Under the pieces are notes generated by a model. The model saw nothing but the letters and a program-made list of their open reading frames with translations, did not search any database and had not been told where the DNA came from. A DNA stretch of 64,000 bases from Paenibacillus_AM sp052180255 (GTDB lineage: Bacteria; Bacillota; Bacilli; Paenibacillales; NBRC-103111), in NCBI RefSeq assembly GCF_052180255.1, contig NZ_CP197466.1:1860001-1924000 (forward strand), given 5' to 3'. This document shows, in pieces, positions 1 through 8,933 of the stretch; position 1 is the first letter of the stretch; every line of letters begins with the position of its first letter. The position numbers and the translations under genes were made by a program.

Positions 1-1
1 A

Positions 2-2293
2 AGCAAGATTGTAGATCGTGACGGAAATGAAATTACAAGCTTATACCGTGAAAATCGTGAAATTGCAAGTGCAGGTGATATTCCTCAATTAGTAAAAGAT
101 GCGTTTATTGCAACAGAAGACCAACGTTTTATGAGTCATAAAGGAATAGATTTTATGGGTATCGGGCGTGCGATTGTGAAGGATATTACGCACCGTGGAG
201 CTGTTCAGGGTGCATCAACGATTACACAACAGCTTGCTAAAAATATGTTCTGGGAAAAAGCACCGAAAACTTTTTTCCGAAAAGCGACAGAAGCGTCTCT
301 TGCGATTGCTTTAGAAAATAAAAATACAAAAGACGAAATCATCACAATGTATTTAAACCGGATCTATCTGGGCAGTAATGCATATGGGATTAAGGCCGCG
401 AGTAAGAAATACTTTGGGAAATCGGATCTAAAAGACCTTCAAGTATGGGAAATAGCGACTTTAGCAGCACTTCCAAAAGCTCCGACCACATACTCGCCGC
501 TTCGAGATCCAGATAAATCCAAGGAACGCCGTGCTGTTGTGCTTCGATTAATGACGGACCAAGGATTCATTACGGAAGCACAGCGACAAGAGGCTGCTGC
601 CATTGATTATGATCCGAAGAATAGTAGTGCAGATAACCAAGCCTATCCTTCATTTACGGATTATGTCTTGAAAGAAGCCCAGGATGAGTACGGCATTGAA
701 GAAGGAAATCTTCGCATAGGTGGCTATACCATCAAAACGACAATGGATCCAAATGCACAGAAGATTATGGAATCGACTTATTCACAAGATAAATTTTTCC
801 AGAAACCTGCTAATGATGGAACCAAGATTCAAAGTTCGATGGTGATTCTTGATAATAAGGATAGTGGGATCATTGCCATGATTGGTGGACGTGATTTCAA
901 GACGAAAGACTTTAACCGTGCTTATCAGGCAGAACGGCAGCCAGGTTCGGCATTTAAGCCGATTGTCGCATATGCTCCAGCCCTTGAGAGCGGTAAATAC
1001 ACGCCATATTCGATGTTAAATGATAAGAAAGAATGTTTCGCGGGGTATTGTCCGAACAACTATAACAATCAATATCAAGATCAGGTTACCATGATGGAAG
1101 CTGTTCGTGTTTCGAAGAACATTGCACCGGTATCCTTGTTAAATGACATGGGAGTCACGACGGGCTTGGATATGGCTATAAAAATGGGTATTCCACTTGA
1201 TCCGAAGAAAGATAAAAACTTAGCAATCGCACTTGGTGGTCTAACCACAGGTGCTACCCCAATGCAGATGGCAGAAGCTTATACCATTTTCGCTAATGGA
1301 GGAATTAAGAATAAAACGCACGCCATTATTGAAATTAGTGGTACAGATGGCAAGAAGAAAGAGTTTAAGCAAGAGAGTAAACAAGTTCTATCTTCAAAAA
1401 CAGCGTATTATATGACGCAAATGCTACAAGGTGCCGTACAAGGCGGAACAGGTAAAAATGCGGGATTCGATCGCCCGGTTGCAGGGAAAACGGGTTCAAC
1501 AGGGCTTGATTGGAAAGGTCTTGAGAAATATGACCGTGATGTTTGGTTTGTGGGGTATACGCCAGAATGGACAGCATCGGTATGGCAAGGCTTTGATAAA
1601 ACAGACAAGAATCACTATGTGACTGTTGGCAGTGGAAGTACTGCAACTATTTTTAAAGAAGTCATGTCTAAGGCACTAGCGAAAATGCCGAAAAAAGGAT
1701 TTACGAAGCCAAAAGATGTGGAAGAACTTAAAGAACCGGCTAAAGGTATTACGGATCTGGCTGCCTCATTTGTTCGTGAGACGAAGTCTGTGAAGCTATC
1801 TTGGAGTGCACAAGGTGACAAATATCAATACCAAGTGTTCCGTAGAGGTCTATTAGATGTTGATTACAAGCAAGTAAGCACAGTAGCAACTCCTGAGTTC
1901 AACGACATTGCGGTTGAAGCAGGAGATAAATATTCGTATTATGTAATAGGCACAAACGGAACGAATACGACTGAGAAATCGAATGCTGTTGAGGTGGAAG
2001 TGCCGCAAGATGGATTAATACCAACGCCGAGTCCATCACCATCACCAGACATTTCACCATCACCACCTCCAGGTGGGACAACTAAACCAACCAAATCGCC
2101 GCCTCCTACGCCAGGAGATGGAGGAACCAATCCAACACAAACCCCTCCGTCTGTTCCAGCAAATGGAAGTGGTAATGGAAATGGAAATAAGCATGGCAAT
2201 GGTAACGGTAATGGTAAGGAAAAACCTAACAAGAATGTAAGTGGCGATCCGAATGCAAATCGAGAAATTATTACGGATGAAGGCCAAGATTAA
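2..2293 (+). CDS. PBP1A-type bifunctional penicillin-binding protein (5' end outside window)
   Basis: Class A PBP that polymerises lipid II (glycosyltransferase) and cross-links peptidoglycan (transpeptidase) at the outer face of the membrane. The frame is open from base 2, so the N-terminus and membrane anchor lie upstream; the first in-window ATG (131) is internal. The glycosyltransferase motif ATEDQRFMSHKG sits at about bases 110-145 and contains the catalytic Glu. The transpeptidase motifs are all present: GSAFKP (SxxK, near 945), VSKN (SxN, near 1115) and GKTGS (KTG, near 1485). After the catalytic domain come an FN3-like stretch (about 1750-2010), a Pro/Ser/Thr-rich linker and a Gly-Asn repeat tail, suggesting a wall-spanning, disordered C-terminus. 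Complete at its 3' end. A lipoprotein cyclophilin follows 48 bp later. Confidence 0.95.
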   Translation, partial: SKIVDRDGNEITSLYRENREIASAGDIPQLVKDAFIATEDQRFMSHKGIDFMGIGRAIVKDITHRGAVQGASTITQQLAKNMFWEKAPKTFFRKATEASLAIALENKNTKDEIITMYLNRIYLGSNAYGIKAASKKYFGKSDLKDLQVWEIATLAALPKAPTTYSPLRDPDKSKERRAVVLRLMTDQGFITEAQRQEAAAIDYDPKNSSADNQAYPSFTDYVLKEAQDEYGIEEGNLRIGGYTIKTTMDPNAQKIMESTYSQDKFFQKPANDGTKIQSSMVILDNKDSGIIAMIGGRDFKTKDFNRAYQAERQPGSAFKPIVAYAPALESGKYTPYSMLNDKKECFAGYCPNNYNNQYQDQVTMMEAVRVSKNIAPVSLLNDMGVTTGLDMAIKMGIPLDPKKDKNLAIALGGLTTGATPMQMAEAYTIFANGGIKNKTHAIIEISGTDGKKKEFKQESKQVLSSKTAYYMTQMLQGAVQGGTGKNAGFDRPVAGKTGSTGLDWKGLEKYDRDVWFVGYTPEWTASVWQGFDKTDKNHYVTVGSGSTATIFKEVMSKALAKMPKKGFTKPKDVEELKEPAKGITDLAASFVRETKSVKLSWSAQGDKYQYQVFRRGLLDVDYKQVSTVATPEFNDIAVEAGDKYSYYVIGTNGTNTTEKSNAVEVEVPQDGLIPTPSPSPSPDISPSPPPGGTTKPTKSPPPTPGDGGTNPTQTPPSVPANGSGNGNGNKHGNGNGNGKEKPNKNVSGDPNANREIITDEGQD

Positions 2294-2341
2294 TACTTTC
2301 GAAGAAGCAATGAACATGAATGAAAGGGACGTTAACTAAAC

Positions 2342-3037
2342 ATGAAAACATTTCGTTTCAATAAACGTAACTTATTAGTTTCAATCACTGCGCTATCCCT
2401 TCTTATGGTCTTATCGGGTTGTGGGCAAAAGAATGCAGCACCATCTGCTACTCCAAGCACACCACCACCTGCAACTCAGGTACCGGCAACACAAGGTAAA
2501 CAATGGGATGCTCCACCTCCTATGACGATTAAACAAGATAAGAAATACGAGGCGCAAGTAAAGACGAATAAAGGTGACTTTACGATTGAATTGTTTGCAA
2601 AAGATGCGCCGATGACAGTGAATAACTTCATCTTTTTATCTAAACAAGGCTTCTACAATGATATAGTGTTTCACCGAATCATCAAGACGTTTATGATCCA
2701 AACGGGCGATCCGAAGGGGAATGGAACAGGTGGCCCTGGATATAAGTTTAAAGATGAACTAAGTAAAACTCATCAGTATGAGCCTGGAATTGTTGCTATG
2801 GCAAATTCAGGAAAGAACACGAATGGATCGCAGTTTTTCATTTGTTCGGGTACAGATTCAGACAGTTTAAATTCACAGCCTAACTACACGATTTTTGGTA
2901 AAGTTACAAAAGGGATGGAAACTGTGATGACGATTGCAAGCACACCTGTTGTGATGAATTCGAATTCATCCGATCGTTCGCCAAGCAAGCCAGTAGATGA
3001 AATAAAAATTATGTCCATTGAGATTGTAGAGAAATAA
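2342..3037 (+). CDS. Lipoprotein cyclophilin-type peptidyl-prolyl isomerase
   Basis: Predicted extracytoplasmic foldase catalysing cis-trans isomerisation of prolyl bonds. The N-terminus is a basic start, a hydrophobic stretch and a lipobox (LMVLSGCGQ), so Cys-27 is probably lipidated. A Pro/Thr/Ala-rich linker (about residues 32-55) leads to a cyclophilin domain (about 65-230) with the signatures FHRIIKTFMIQTGDP and NTNGSQFFI. At 231 aa it matches secreted Gram-positive cyclophilins. It directly follows the PBP gene, so a role in folding wall enzymes at the membrane surface is plausible but inferred. A strong terminator lies 14 bp after the stop. Confidence 0.92.
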   Translation: MKTFRFNKRNLLVSITALSLLMVLSGCGQKNAAPSATPSTPPPATQVPATQGKQWDAPPPMTIKQDKKYEAQVKTNKGDFTIELFAKDAPMTVNNFIFLSKQGFYNDIVFHRIIKTFMIQTGDPKGNGTGGPGYKFKDELSKTHQYEPGIVAMANSGKNTNGSQFFICSGTDSDSLNSQPNYTIFGKVTKGMETVMTIASTPVVMNSNSSDRSPSKPVDEIKIMSIEIVEK

Positions 3038-3051
3038 CAGCAGGTCAAGAC

Positions 3052-3083
3052 AGAGAAGCGTGGAAGCACGCTTCTCTTTGTTT
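3052..3083 (+). terminator. Rho-independent terminator after the cyclophilin gene
   Basis: Perfect 11-bp stem, AGAGAAGCGTG (3052-3062) pairing with CACGCTTCTCT (3067-3077), GAAG tetraloop, followed by a T-rich run. Confidence 0.9.
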
Positions 3084-3124
3084 AATCACTTTTAAATTTA
3101 AGAATGACTGGGAGGCCTAACTGA

Positions 3125-3733
3125 ATGAAGCGAATAAGTCAGAATAACAAGACTCGTAACCTTCTTCTCCTATGCGGTCTACTTGTGATGGTGGCACTAG
3201 CTTGGGTTGGATATGTACAGTGGAAAATACAATCTGCGCCGTATGGGAAGACGCCTGATCATGCCGATGTTGGCATTGTGCTTGGTGCCGCTCTCTGGAA
3301 AGATGTCCCGAGCCCTGGTCTTGCTGAGCGGTTGGATCACGCGGCAGATCTTTATACCAAAGGCGTCTTTTCACAAATCATCGTATCGGGTGGTATGGAT
3401 GCAGGTGGGATGATTACGGAAGCAGAAGGAATGAAGCGCTATTTAATAAATAAGCAAGTTCCTGAGTCTAATATATCTCTTGAAGATCGATCAACATCGA
3501 CTTATGAAAATTTATTGTTTTCCAAGCAGATCATGAATGAACATAATTGGCAAAGCGCAGTCATTGTAACCCATCATTATCACGGAGCAAGGGCACTTGA
3601 TATTGCGAATTTTTTAGGATTACCGAATACATATTTATCAACAACAGATTCCAAAGTACTATATATGCCATGGCATCAAGCCCGTGAAACGTTAGCTTTT
3701 ACAAAATGGAAGTTGGAGTCTTGGTTTTTGTAA
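3125..3733 (+). CDS. YdcF/SanA/ElyC family (DUF218) membrane-anchored protein
   Basis: 202 aa with one N-terminal membrane segment (about residues 13-30) and an outside-facing DUF218 domain. Family hallmarks are DVGIVLGAALW, PGLAERLDHAADLY, IIVSGGMD and the acidic EDRSTSTYEN block. E. coli relatives (SanA, ElyC) affect envelope barrier function and wall synthesis, but the biochemical activity is unsettled. It lies between envelope genes (PBP, cyclophilin, LCP protein), which fits an envelope role. ATG start behind a GGGAGG-type Shine-Dalgarno sequence. Separated from both neighbours by hairpins, so probably its own unit. Confidence 0.85.
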   Translation: MKRISQNNKTRNLLLLCGLLVMVALAWVGYVQWKIQSAPYGKTPDHADVGIVLGAALWKDVPSPGLAERLDHAADLYTKGVFSQIIVSGGMDAGGMITEAEGMKRYLINKQVPESNISLEDRSTSTYENLLFSKQIMNEHNWQSAVIVTHHYHGARALDIANFLGLPNTYLSTTDSKVLYMPWHQARETLAFTKWKLESWFL

Positions 3734-3761
3734 CCAAATTGATACCTAAATTTAAAAATCT

Positions 3762-3790
3762 GCGCTTATAATTAATAAGCGTATATTTAT
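3762..3790 (+). terminator. Weak terminator-like hairpin, overlapping a possible -10
   Basis: CGCTTAT (3763-3769) pairs with ATAAGCG (3775-3781) over an AATTA loop, followed by TATATTTATT. The same bases contain TATAAT (3767-3772), which could instead be the -10 of the LCP gene, but I see no good -35 at the right distance. Both readings remain possible. Confidence 0.4.
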
Positions 3791-3815
3791 TCATCTAGGA
3801 AAGTAGGTTGCATGG

Positions 3816-4796
3816 ATGAGAAGAGCTTCAAGAAGATCAACAAAAACACGAAAAGTACTATGGATTATACTTGCAACACTTCTGGTAGCAGTTATAAGTG
3901 CGGGATCTTTTGCTGGATATTTATACTTTAAAGGGAATCAAATATTAGATAAAATAAGCGTTAGCGGATCAGATTCCACGGGCAAAGAAGTAACAACGAC
4001 TGATGTAGCACCAGCCAAACCGATTACACTTCTACTTATGGGGGTCGATTATCGGAAAGAAACAAGTTCAATGAATTCTGATGTTATCATGGTAGCATCC
4101 TTAAACCCGGAGACGAAGTCAGCTACGATTGTGTCTCTTCCACGTGATTTTCAGATGAAGCCAAAGGATAATAATTTGCAATCAAGAAAAGCGAACTATT
4201 ATTACCCTCATTTTTATTTGCAAGATAAGCTAACTGCCTTTTCGAATACTAAAAAATTGTTTAGTGATTTCTTACAAGTGCCGATTGATGCAGCGGTGAC
4301 GATTGATTTTGATGGATTCCGTAAAGTCATTGATGAACTTGGCGGTATAGATGCAAATGTTAGCATGGATATGCGTTATGTAGATGAAGAAGATGGCACC
4401 AATATTAACTTAAGAAAAGGCCAGCAAAAGTTAAATGGTAAACAGGCGCTGGATTATGTACGCTATCGTAAATCGAATATGGGAACAGAAGGAACAACCG
4501 ATTACGACCGAAATTTACGGCAGCAAGAAGTCATGAACCAGGTGTTGGAGAAGGTAATGTCTCTTGGTGGAGTAATGAAGTTAGGACAACTGATGGATGT
4601 AGCAGGAGATAGTATTCGCACAGATATTCCAAGTAAGCATTTAGTAGGATTTTTCCAAAAATATATTGGCATTGATCGTTCTAAAATTGACTACATTAGT
4701 CTTGAAGGTGAGTGGGAAAGTCCTTATATTGTATTAACACCCAAAGACATTGACCGCGCTAGAGAGGCATTAAAGACTGAACTACAGATTCCTTAA
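3816..4796 (+). CDS. LytR-CpsA-Psr (LCP) family cell-wall glycopolymer ligase
   Basis: 326 aa, type II membrane protein with one N-terminal transmembrane segment (about residues 14-36). The LCP domain (about 65-250) shows LLLMGVDYR, SDVIMVASLNP, VSLPRDF and DYVRYRK, whose Arg/Asp residues bind the polyprenyl pyrophosphate head group in characterised members. LCP enzymes transfer teichoic acids or other glycopolymers from lipid carriers to peptidoglycan outside the membrane. An overlapping ATG at 3812 is out of frame; 3816 lies downstream of AGGAAAG. Sits among other wall genes and ends before a strong terminator. Confidence 0.92.
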   Translation: MRRASRRSTKTRKVLWIILATLLVAVISAGSFAGYLYFKGNQILDKISVSGSDSTGKEVTTTDVAPAKPITLLLMGVDYRKETSSMNSDVIMVASLNPETKSATIVSLPRDFQMKPKDNNLQSRKANYYYPHFYLQDKLTAFSNTKKLFSDFLQVPIDAAVTIDFDGFRKVIDELGGIDANVSMDMRYVDEEDGTNINLRKGQQKLNGKQALDYVRYRKSNMGTEGTTDYDRNLRQQEVMNQVLEKVMSLGGVMKLGQLMDVAGDSIRTDIPSKHLVGFFQKYIGIDRSKIDYISLEGEWESPYIVLTPKDIDRAREALKTELQIP

Positions 4797-4826
4797 CGTC
4801 ATTTTTTCGTTCAGATTTCATATACA

Positions 4827-4867
4827 AAACCATCCTAGAAGCCAATTTGGTAGGGATGGTTTTTTTG
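4827..4867 (+). terminator. Rho-independent terminator after the LCP gene
   Basis: AAAACCATCCTA and TAGGGATGGTTTT form a stem around AGAAGCCAATTTGG, followed by a run of Ts. Confidence 0.85.
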
Positions 4868-4888
4868 TGTTTATTTTTTCGAAAATAC

Positions 4889-5023
4889 ATTGGTCATGCG
4901 CACGAAAGTTTGTGTTGACAAAAAAAGTTTCCCGAGTACAATAAATATTATCAAGCACAAATTTTTCTAGTCATTCATACAATAAATCATATTTTTTTAA
5001 CTAAAAAGTTGTGCGTGACCAAT
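4889..5023 (+). promoter_or_regulatory. Nramp promoter flanked by a long-range inverted repeat
   Basis: A sigma-A type promoter TTGACA (4915-4920), 16-bp spacer, TACAAT (4937-4942) gives a leader of about 150 nt before the Nramp ATG. It is bracketed by inverted copies of one motif: ATTGGTCA-tg-CGCAC at 4889-4903 and GTGCGTGACCAAT at 5011-5023 (13 matching bases, one 2-nt bulge). The left copy is upstream of the transcription start, so this looks like paired operators rather than an RNA hairpin. I see no MntR-like palindrome and no yybP-ykoY riboswitch. The rest of 4868-5080 is AT-rich and holds nothing else I recognise. Confidence 0.6.
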
Positions 5024-5096
5024 AAATTTAGAGCTGTGCAAAGCAAGCTGTGAATAAATTAGATACACTTGATTACATTAAAGGAGAGAAGTTATT

Positions 5097-6455
5097 ATGA
5101 ACAGTGATCTGCAAGCATCATCACTTCCAAGTAATAAACAAGGATGGCGAATGGATAAAGAAAGTCGAAGTTTACCTGAGGTTTATCGTTCGATCAAAGT
5201 ACCGACAAGCGGTTCATGGATCAAGAAATTTTTAGCTTTTGCAGGACCGGGGTACTTAGTAGCTGTTGGATACATGGATCCTGGTAACTGGGCAACGAGT
5301 ATTGCTGGAGGGGCTCAATTTGGTTACACGCTATTATCAGTCATCTTATTATCTAATCTTATGGCTATTCTATTGCAAGCACTTGCCGGAAAGCTTGGAA
5401 TTGTCACCGGACGAGATTTAGCTCAAGCATGTCGGGATCACTATTCAAAGCCAGTAGCGATGGGCTTATGGGTGATATGTGAACTTGCAATTGCTGCTTG
5501 TGATTTGGCAGAGGTAATCGGGTCTGCAATTGCCCTGCAACTATTATTCGGTATCCCGCTTATATATGGGGTACTCATAACAGCGGTCGATGTATTGCTT
5601 GTCTTATTTTTACAAAATAAAGGGTTTAAATTTATTGAAGTATTGGTCATTGTCCTCATCGTCACCATCGGTGGTTGCTTTGCGTTTGAACTGTTTTTGG
5701 CTAAGCCCAATATGGGCGAGATGATGGCGGGATTCGTTCCAAGCTCCCAAATTGTGACCAATCCAACAATGCTTTATATTGCAATTGGGATTTTAGGGGC
5801 TACTGTCATGCCGCATAATCTATACTTGCACTCATCAATCGTTCAAACACGGGCATTTGAGAGTACAGAGCTTGGAAAGCGTCAAGCAATTAAATATTCG
5901 ACTTGGGATTCAACGATTGCTCTATTCTTTGCACTATTCATTAACGCAGCTATTCTGATTCTCTCTGCCGCAACTTTCCATCATGCAGGTATGACGGACG
6001 TGGCTGAACTAAATGATGCGTATAATCTGCTTACCCCATTATTAGGTACAGCGGCAGGTTCAATTCTGTTCGGGGTTGCATTACTTGCTTCAGGTCAGAA
6101 CTCAACGCTTACTGGAACTTTGGCAGGTCAGATCGTTATGGAAGGCTTCCTGAATATTCGATTAGCACCATGGCTTCGCAGATTAATTACACGCTTAATT
6201 GCAATCATTCCTGCGGTCATTGTAACTGCGATATATGGTGAAAAAGGAACTGTAGATTTGCTGATCTTATCTCAAGTAATCTTATCCTTACAGTTATCAT
6301 TTGCTGTTGTACCTTTAGTACAGTTCACAAGTGATAAGAAGAAGATGGGTGTATTTGCGAATAAGATGTGGATTAAGGTGTTGGCTTGGAGCGTGACGAT
6401 TGTGATTATCGTATTAAATGCCTACTTATTATATGAAACATTGTTTGGCGGTTAA
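5097..6455 (+). CDS. mntH: Nramp family divalent metal (Mn2+/Fe2+) transporter
   Basis: 452 aa, strongly hydrophobic with about eleven membrane segments. The two unwound metal-binding helices are clear: DPGNW at residues 61-65 (helix 1) and MPHN at 238-241 (helix 6). Family members import Mn2+ or Fe2+ with protons through the cytoplasmic membrane. The start is supported by AAAGGAGAG just upstream. Monocistronic: own promoter with a long leader, and a strong terminator after it. Substrate preference cannot be read from the sequence; Mn2+ is the usual bacterial one. Confidence 0.92.
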   Translation: MNSDLQASSLPSNKQGWRMDKESRSLPEVYRSIKVPTSGSWIKKFLAFAGPGYLVAVGYMDPGNWATSIAGGAQFGYTLLSVILLSNLMAILLQALAGKLGIVTGRDLAQACRDHYSKPVAMGLWVICELAIAACDLAEVIGSAIALQLLFGIPLIYGVLITAVDVLLVLFLQNKGFKFIEVLVIVLIVTIGGCFAFELFLAKPNMGEMMAGFVPSSQIVTNPTMLYIAIGILGATVMPHNLYLHSSIVQTRAFESTELGKRQAIKYSTWDSTIALFFALFINAAILILSAATFHHAGMTDVAELNDAYNLLTPLLGTAAGSILFGVALLASGQNSTLTGTLAGQIVMEGFLNIRLAPWLRRLITRLIAIIPAVIVTAIYGEKGTVDLLILSQVILSLQLSFAVVPLVQFTSDKKKMGVFANKMWIKVLAWSVTIVIIVLNAYLLYETLFGG

Positions 6456-6480
6456 TAACCCTTCGATATAGAAGAGAAAT

Positions 6481-6513
6481 CAGCTACTTTTTTTAAAAAA
6501 GTAGCTGTTTTTT
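6481..6513 (+). terminator. Rho-independent terminator after the Nramp gene
   Basis: CAGCTACTTTTTT pairs with AAAAAAGTAGCTG (6481-6507) and is followed by six Ts. Confidence 0.9.
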
Positions 6514-6603
6514 GTTATCCAAAAACCAATGAAATATGTTTGGACAAAAATCTGAATTATGTGTATATTATAGTTCTCATGCAGAGATAGGGGAGGGGAA
6601 AAT

Positions 6604-7899
6604 ATGAGATATCGTGATTTTCATCGGAATGTGAAATTAAGAATATGGCTATCTTTTATGAACAACATGATTCGAAACATGGTATTGCCATTTATGGCTA
6701 TTTATTTTGCGGATAGACTTGGGGCATCCATAGCAGGTGTACTTATTGTTTCATTCATTGTGATAGGTCTAATTTGTTCAATCATCGGCGGTTACTTGTC
6801 AGATCGAATAGGACGTAGACAACTAATGATTCAAGCAGAAGTTGCTATGCTGGTTGGGTATATCGGCATGATGATGTTCAATTCCCCCTGGTTTCACTCA
6901 GCTTGGATAACGTTTGCCATGATGCTTGTCGTTTCGGCGGCAGGAGGGATTCATACGCCAGCAAGCCAAGCTATGTTAGTGGATGTGACGGAACCTCATA
7001 CACGGAAGTATATGTATCAGATGTTATACTGGCTCCGTAATATTGCAGGTGCAATTGCTGCGATCATTGGAGCGTACTTATTTAAGGATTACTTTTTTGA
7101 ACTATTAATAGGTTTGTGTCTAGCTACGATGATCTCGATTATAATAACTGTGGTATTTATTCAGGAGAGCTATTTTCCTAAAAAAGATCAAGGTAACCAG
7201 AAACAGTCGGGCTTTTTGCATCAAATGAGTCAAATGGGTAAAAGTTATGCCGCTGTACTTAAGGATACAACCTTCGTAATTTTTATTATATCTAGTATGC
7301 TAATCGGGTCTGTAGAATTTCATTTAACCAATTACGTCGGAGTACGATTATCACAAGAAATAACAGAGGCATCAATCTTCTCTTGGGGAAGTCTGAACTG
7401 GACGGTTGATGGAATTCGAATGATGGGTTTATTGCAATCCGAGAATACGGTTCTTATTGGTTTATTTTCAATTCTAATGGGGTATATTCTTAAAAAATAT
7501 AATGAGAAAAGAATTGTGTTTATTGGATTTACCTTATACGTTCTTGGGTATAGTTACATTGCATACAGTAACTCCCCGTGGATGCTTATACTTGCGATGT
7601 TAATAGCAACAATTGGTGAATTATTCTTTGTACCAGTAAAGCAAGCGTATTTCAGCTACATTACTCCTGATCATGCACGGAGTTCCTATATGGCAGTTAA
7701 CGAAATGTCATTCCAAGTGGCTATGTTTATAGCAGGGGCAATGGTATCTCTAGGTTCAGTACTTTCATCGGTGATGATGGCAAGTATCATTTGCATTTCA
7801 GGTATTGTGGGCATTTTCTTGTTCGCATTGATCCTGCCCAAATTAGATGACAAGCGTGATGCAATGATAGCGAGTAGTTCGCAGGGCATTTCTGCTTAG
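6604..7899 (+). CDS. Major facilitator superfamily transporter, probably an exporter
   Basis: 431 aa with about twelve predicted membrane helices. The MFS motif A appears as GGYLSDRIGRR between helices 2 and 3 (about residues 62-72). It resembles the multidrug/YttB-like MFS group, but the substrate is unknown. A strong GGGGAGGGGA Shine-Dalgarno lies just before the ATG. A weak promoter, TTGGAC (6540-6545) with an 18-bp spacer to TATATT (6564-6569), may drive it. It converges on the opp operon through a shared terminator. Confidence 0.85.
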   Translation: MRYRDFHRNVKLRIWLSFMNNMIRNMVLPFMAIYFADRLGASIAGVLIVSFIVIGLICSIIGGYLSDRIGRRQLMIQAEVAMLVGYIGMMMFNSPWFHSAWITFAMMLVVSAAGGIHTPASQAMLVDVTEPHTRKYMYQMLYWLRNIAGAIAAIIGAYLFKDYFFELLIGLCLATMISIIITVVFIQESYFPKKDQGNQKQSGFLHQMSQMGKSYAAVLKDTTFVIFIISSMLIGSVEFHLTNYVGVRLSQEITEASIFSWGSLNWTVDGIRMMGLLQSENTVLIGLFSILMGYILKKYNEKRIVFIGFTLYVLGYSYIAYSNSPWMLILAMLIATIGELFFVPVKQAYFSYITPDHARSSYMAVNEMSFQVAMFIAGAMVSLGSVLSSVMMASIICISGIVGIFLFALILPKLDDKRDAMIASSSQGISA

Positions 7900-7917
7900 G
7901 AGTACAAATTAAATAAG

Positions 7918-7959
7918 AATAGGCTGTCTCAAGTTGGTAATACCTTGAGGCAGCCTATT
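7918..7959. terminator. Bidirectional terminator between MFS gene and opp operon
   Basis: AATAGGCTGTCTCAAG (7918-7933) pairs with CTTGAGGCAGCCTATT (7944-7959); 16 positions with one G-T pair. It lies between convergent genes and can serve both strands. Confidence 0.85.
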
Positions 7960-7964
7960 TATGA

Positions 7965-8933
7965 TTATACTAAATGACAAGCAACGAAATGATTCCCACC
8001 CATGTCTCTAAAAGCAGGTATTTCTTGTTTACAACGATCAACTGCAATTGGACAACGGGTATGGAATTTACAACCTGAAGGTGGATTTGCAGGGCTCGGA
8101 ATATCGCCTTGCAGTACGATCCTCTCTCTTCGAAGAGTTGGATCTGGTACCGGAATTGCAGATAACAATGCTTTGGTATACGGGTGAAGCGGTTGGTTGA
8201 ATAACTCATCACGAGGTGCAAGTTCTACCATCGATCCCAAATACATCACACCAATTTGCGTACATAGATGCTGGACAACACTTAGGTCATGGGAGATAAA
8301 GAGATAGGTCAATTGCTTTGTTTGTTGTAAATCTTGTAGTAAGTTAATGATCTGTGCTTGAATAGAAACGTCTAGTGCAGATACAGGCTCGTCCGCAACG
8401 ATAAAATCAGGGTTTAGGATAAGGGCACGAGCAATTCCGATCCGTTGTCTTTGACCGCCGGAAAACTCATGCGGGAAACGGTCAATATGATAAGATGCCA
8501 ATCCACAAATATTTAATGTTTCATGGACCAATTCACGAACTTCAGATTTACTATGGTAAATTCCATGATCAAGTAGTGCCTCTCCAATAGCATCACCAAT
8601 CTTTATCCGGGGGTTAAGAGAGCTGTAAGGATCTTGAAATACGATTTGCAGCTTTGGACGCATCGCACGTAACTTAGAATGAGAAAGGCTGTATAGGTCT
8701 GTTCCTTTATAGAGAACATCACCTGATGTTTTCTCGTGCAAGCGTAAAATGGTACGACCTATTGTACTTTTGCCGCAGCCAGATTCTCCAACAAGACCGA
8801 ATGTCTCACCTTTGTTGATTTGGAAAGAGACATCATCGACTGCTTTAACATGTCCAATTGTCCTTTGGAATACGCCACCACGAATCGGGAAGTATTTTTT
8901 AAGATTGTTTACTTGGAGTAATACTTCACTCAT
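7965..8933 (-). CDS. oppF: Peptide ABC transporter ATPase, OppF type
   Basis: 322 aa from the ATG at 8933 (MSEVLLQVNNLKKYFP); the frame is open upstream, but this ATG overlaps the oppD stop as ATGA and follows GGAGAGGAGAG. Walker A is GESGCGKST, the signature is FSGGQRQR and Walker B FIVADEPVSALD. The C-terminal oligopeptide-transporter extension (HPYTKALLSAIP onward) carries the Cys pattern KFHTRCP...CKQ. It energises import of peptides through OppBC as partner of OppD. Last gene of the oppABCDF unit, ending at the shared terminator. Confidence 0.93.
   Translation of the reverse strand: MSEVLLQVNNLKKYFPIRGGVFQRTIGHVKAVDDVSFQINKGETFGLVGESGCGKSTIGRTILRLHEKTSGDVLYKGTDLYSLSHSKLRAMRPKLQIVFQDPYSSLNPRIKIGDAIGEALLDHGIYHSKSEVRELVHETLNICGLASYHIDRFPHEFSGGQRQRIGIARALILNPDFIVADEPVSALDVSIQAQIINLLQDLQQTKQLTYLFISHDLSVVQHLCTQIGVMYLGSMVELAPRDELFNQPLHPYTKALLSAIPVPDPTLRRERIVLQGDIPSPANPPSGCKFHTRCPIAVDRCKQEIPAFRDMGGNHFVACHLV

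Noticed and set aside
1939..2232. 97-codon minus-strand frame inside the PBP tail (Pro/Leu-rich)
   Set aside because: Shadow of the repetitive Pro and Gly-Asn coding region; no start signals.
4943..5096. yybP-ykoY (Mn2+) riboswitch in the Nramp leader
   Set aside because: The conserved core sequences are not present; the leader is AT-rich with only a remote inverted arm.
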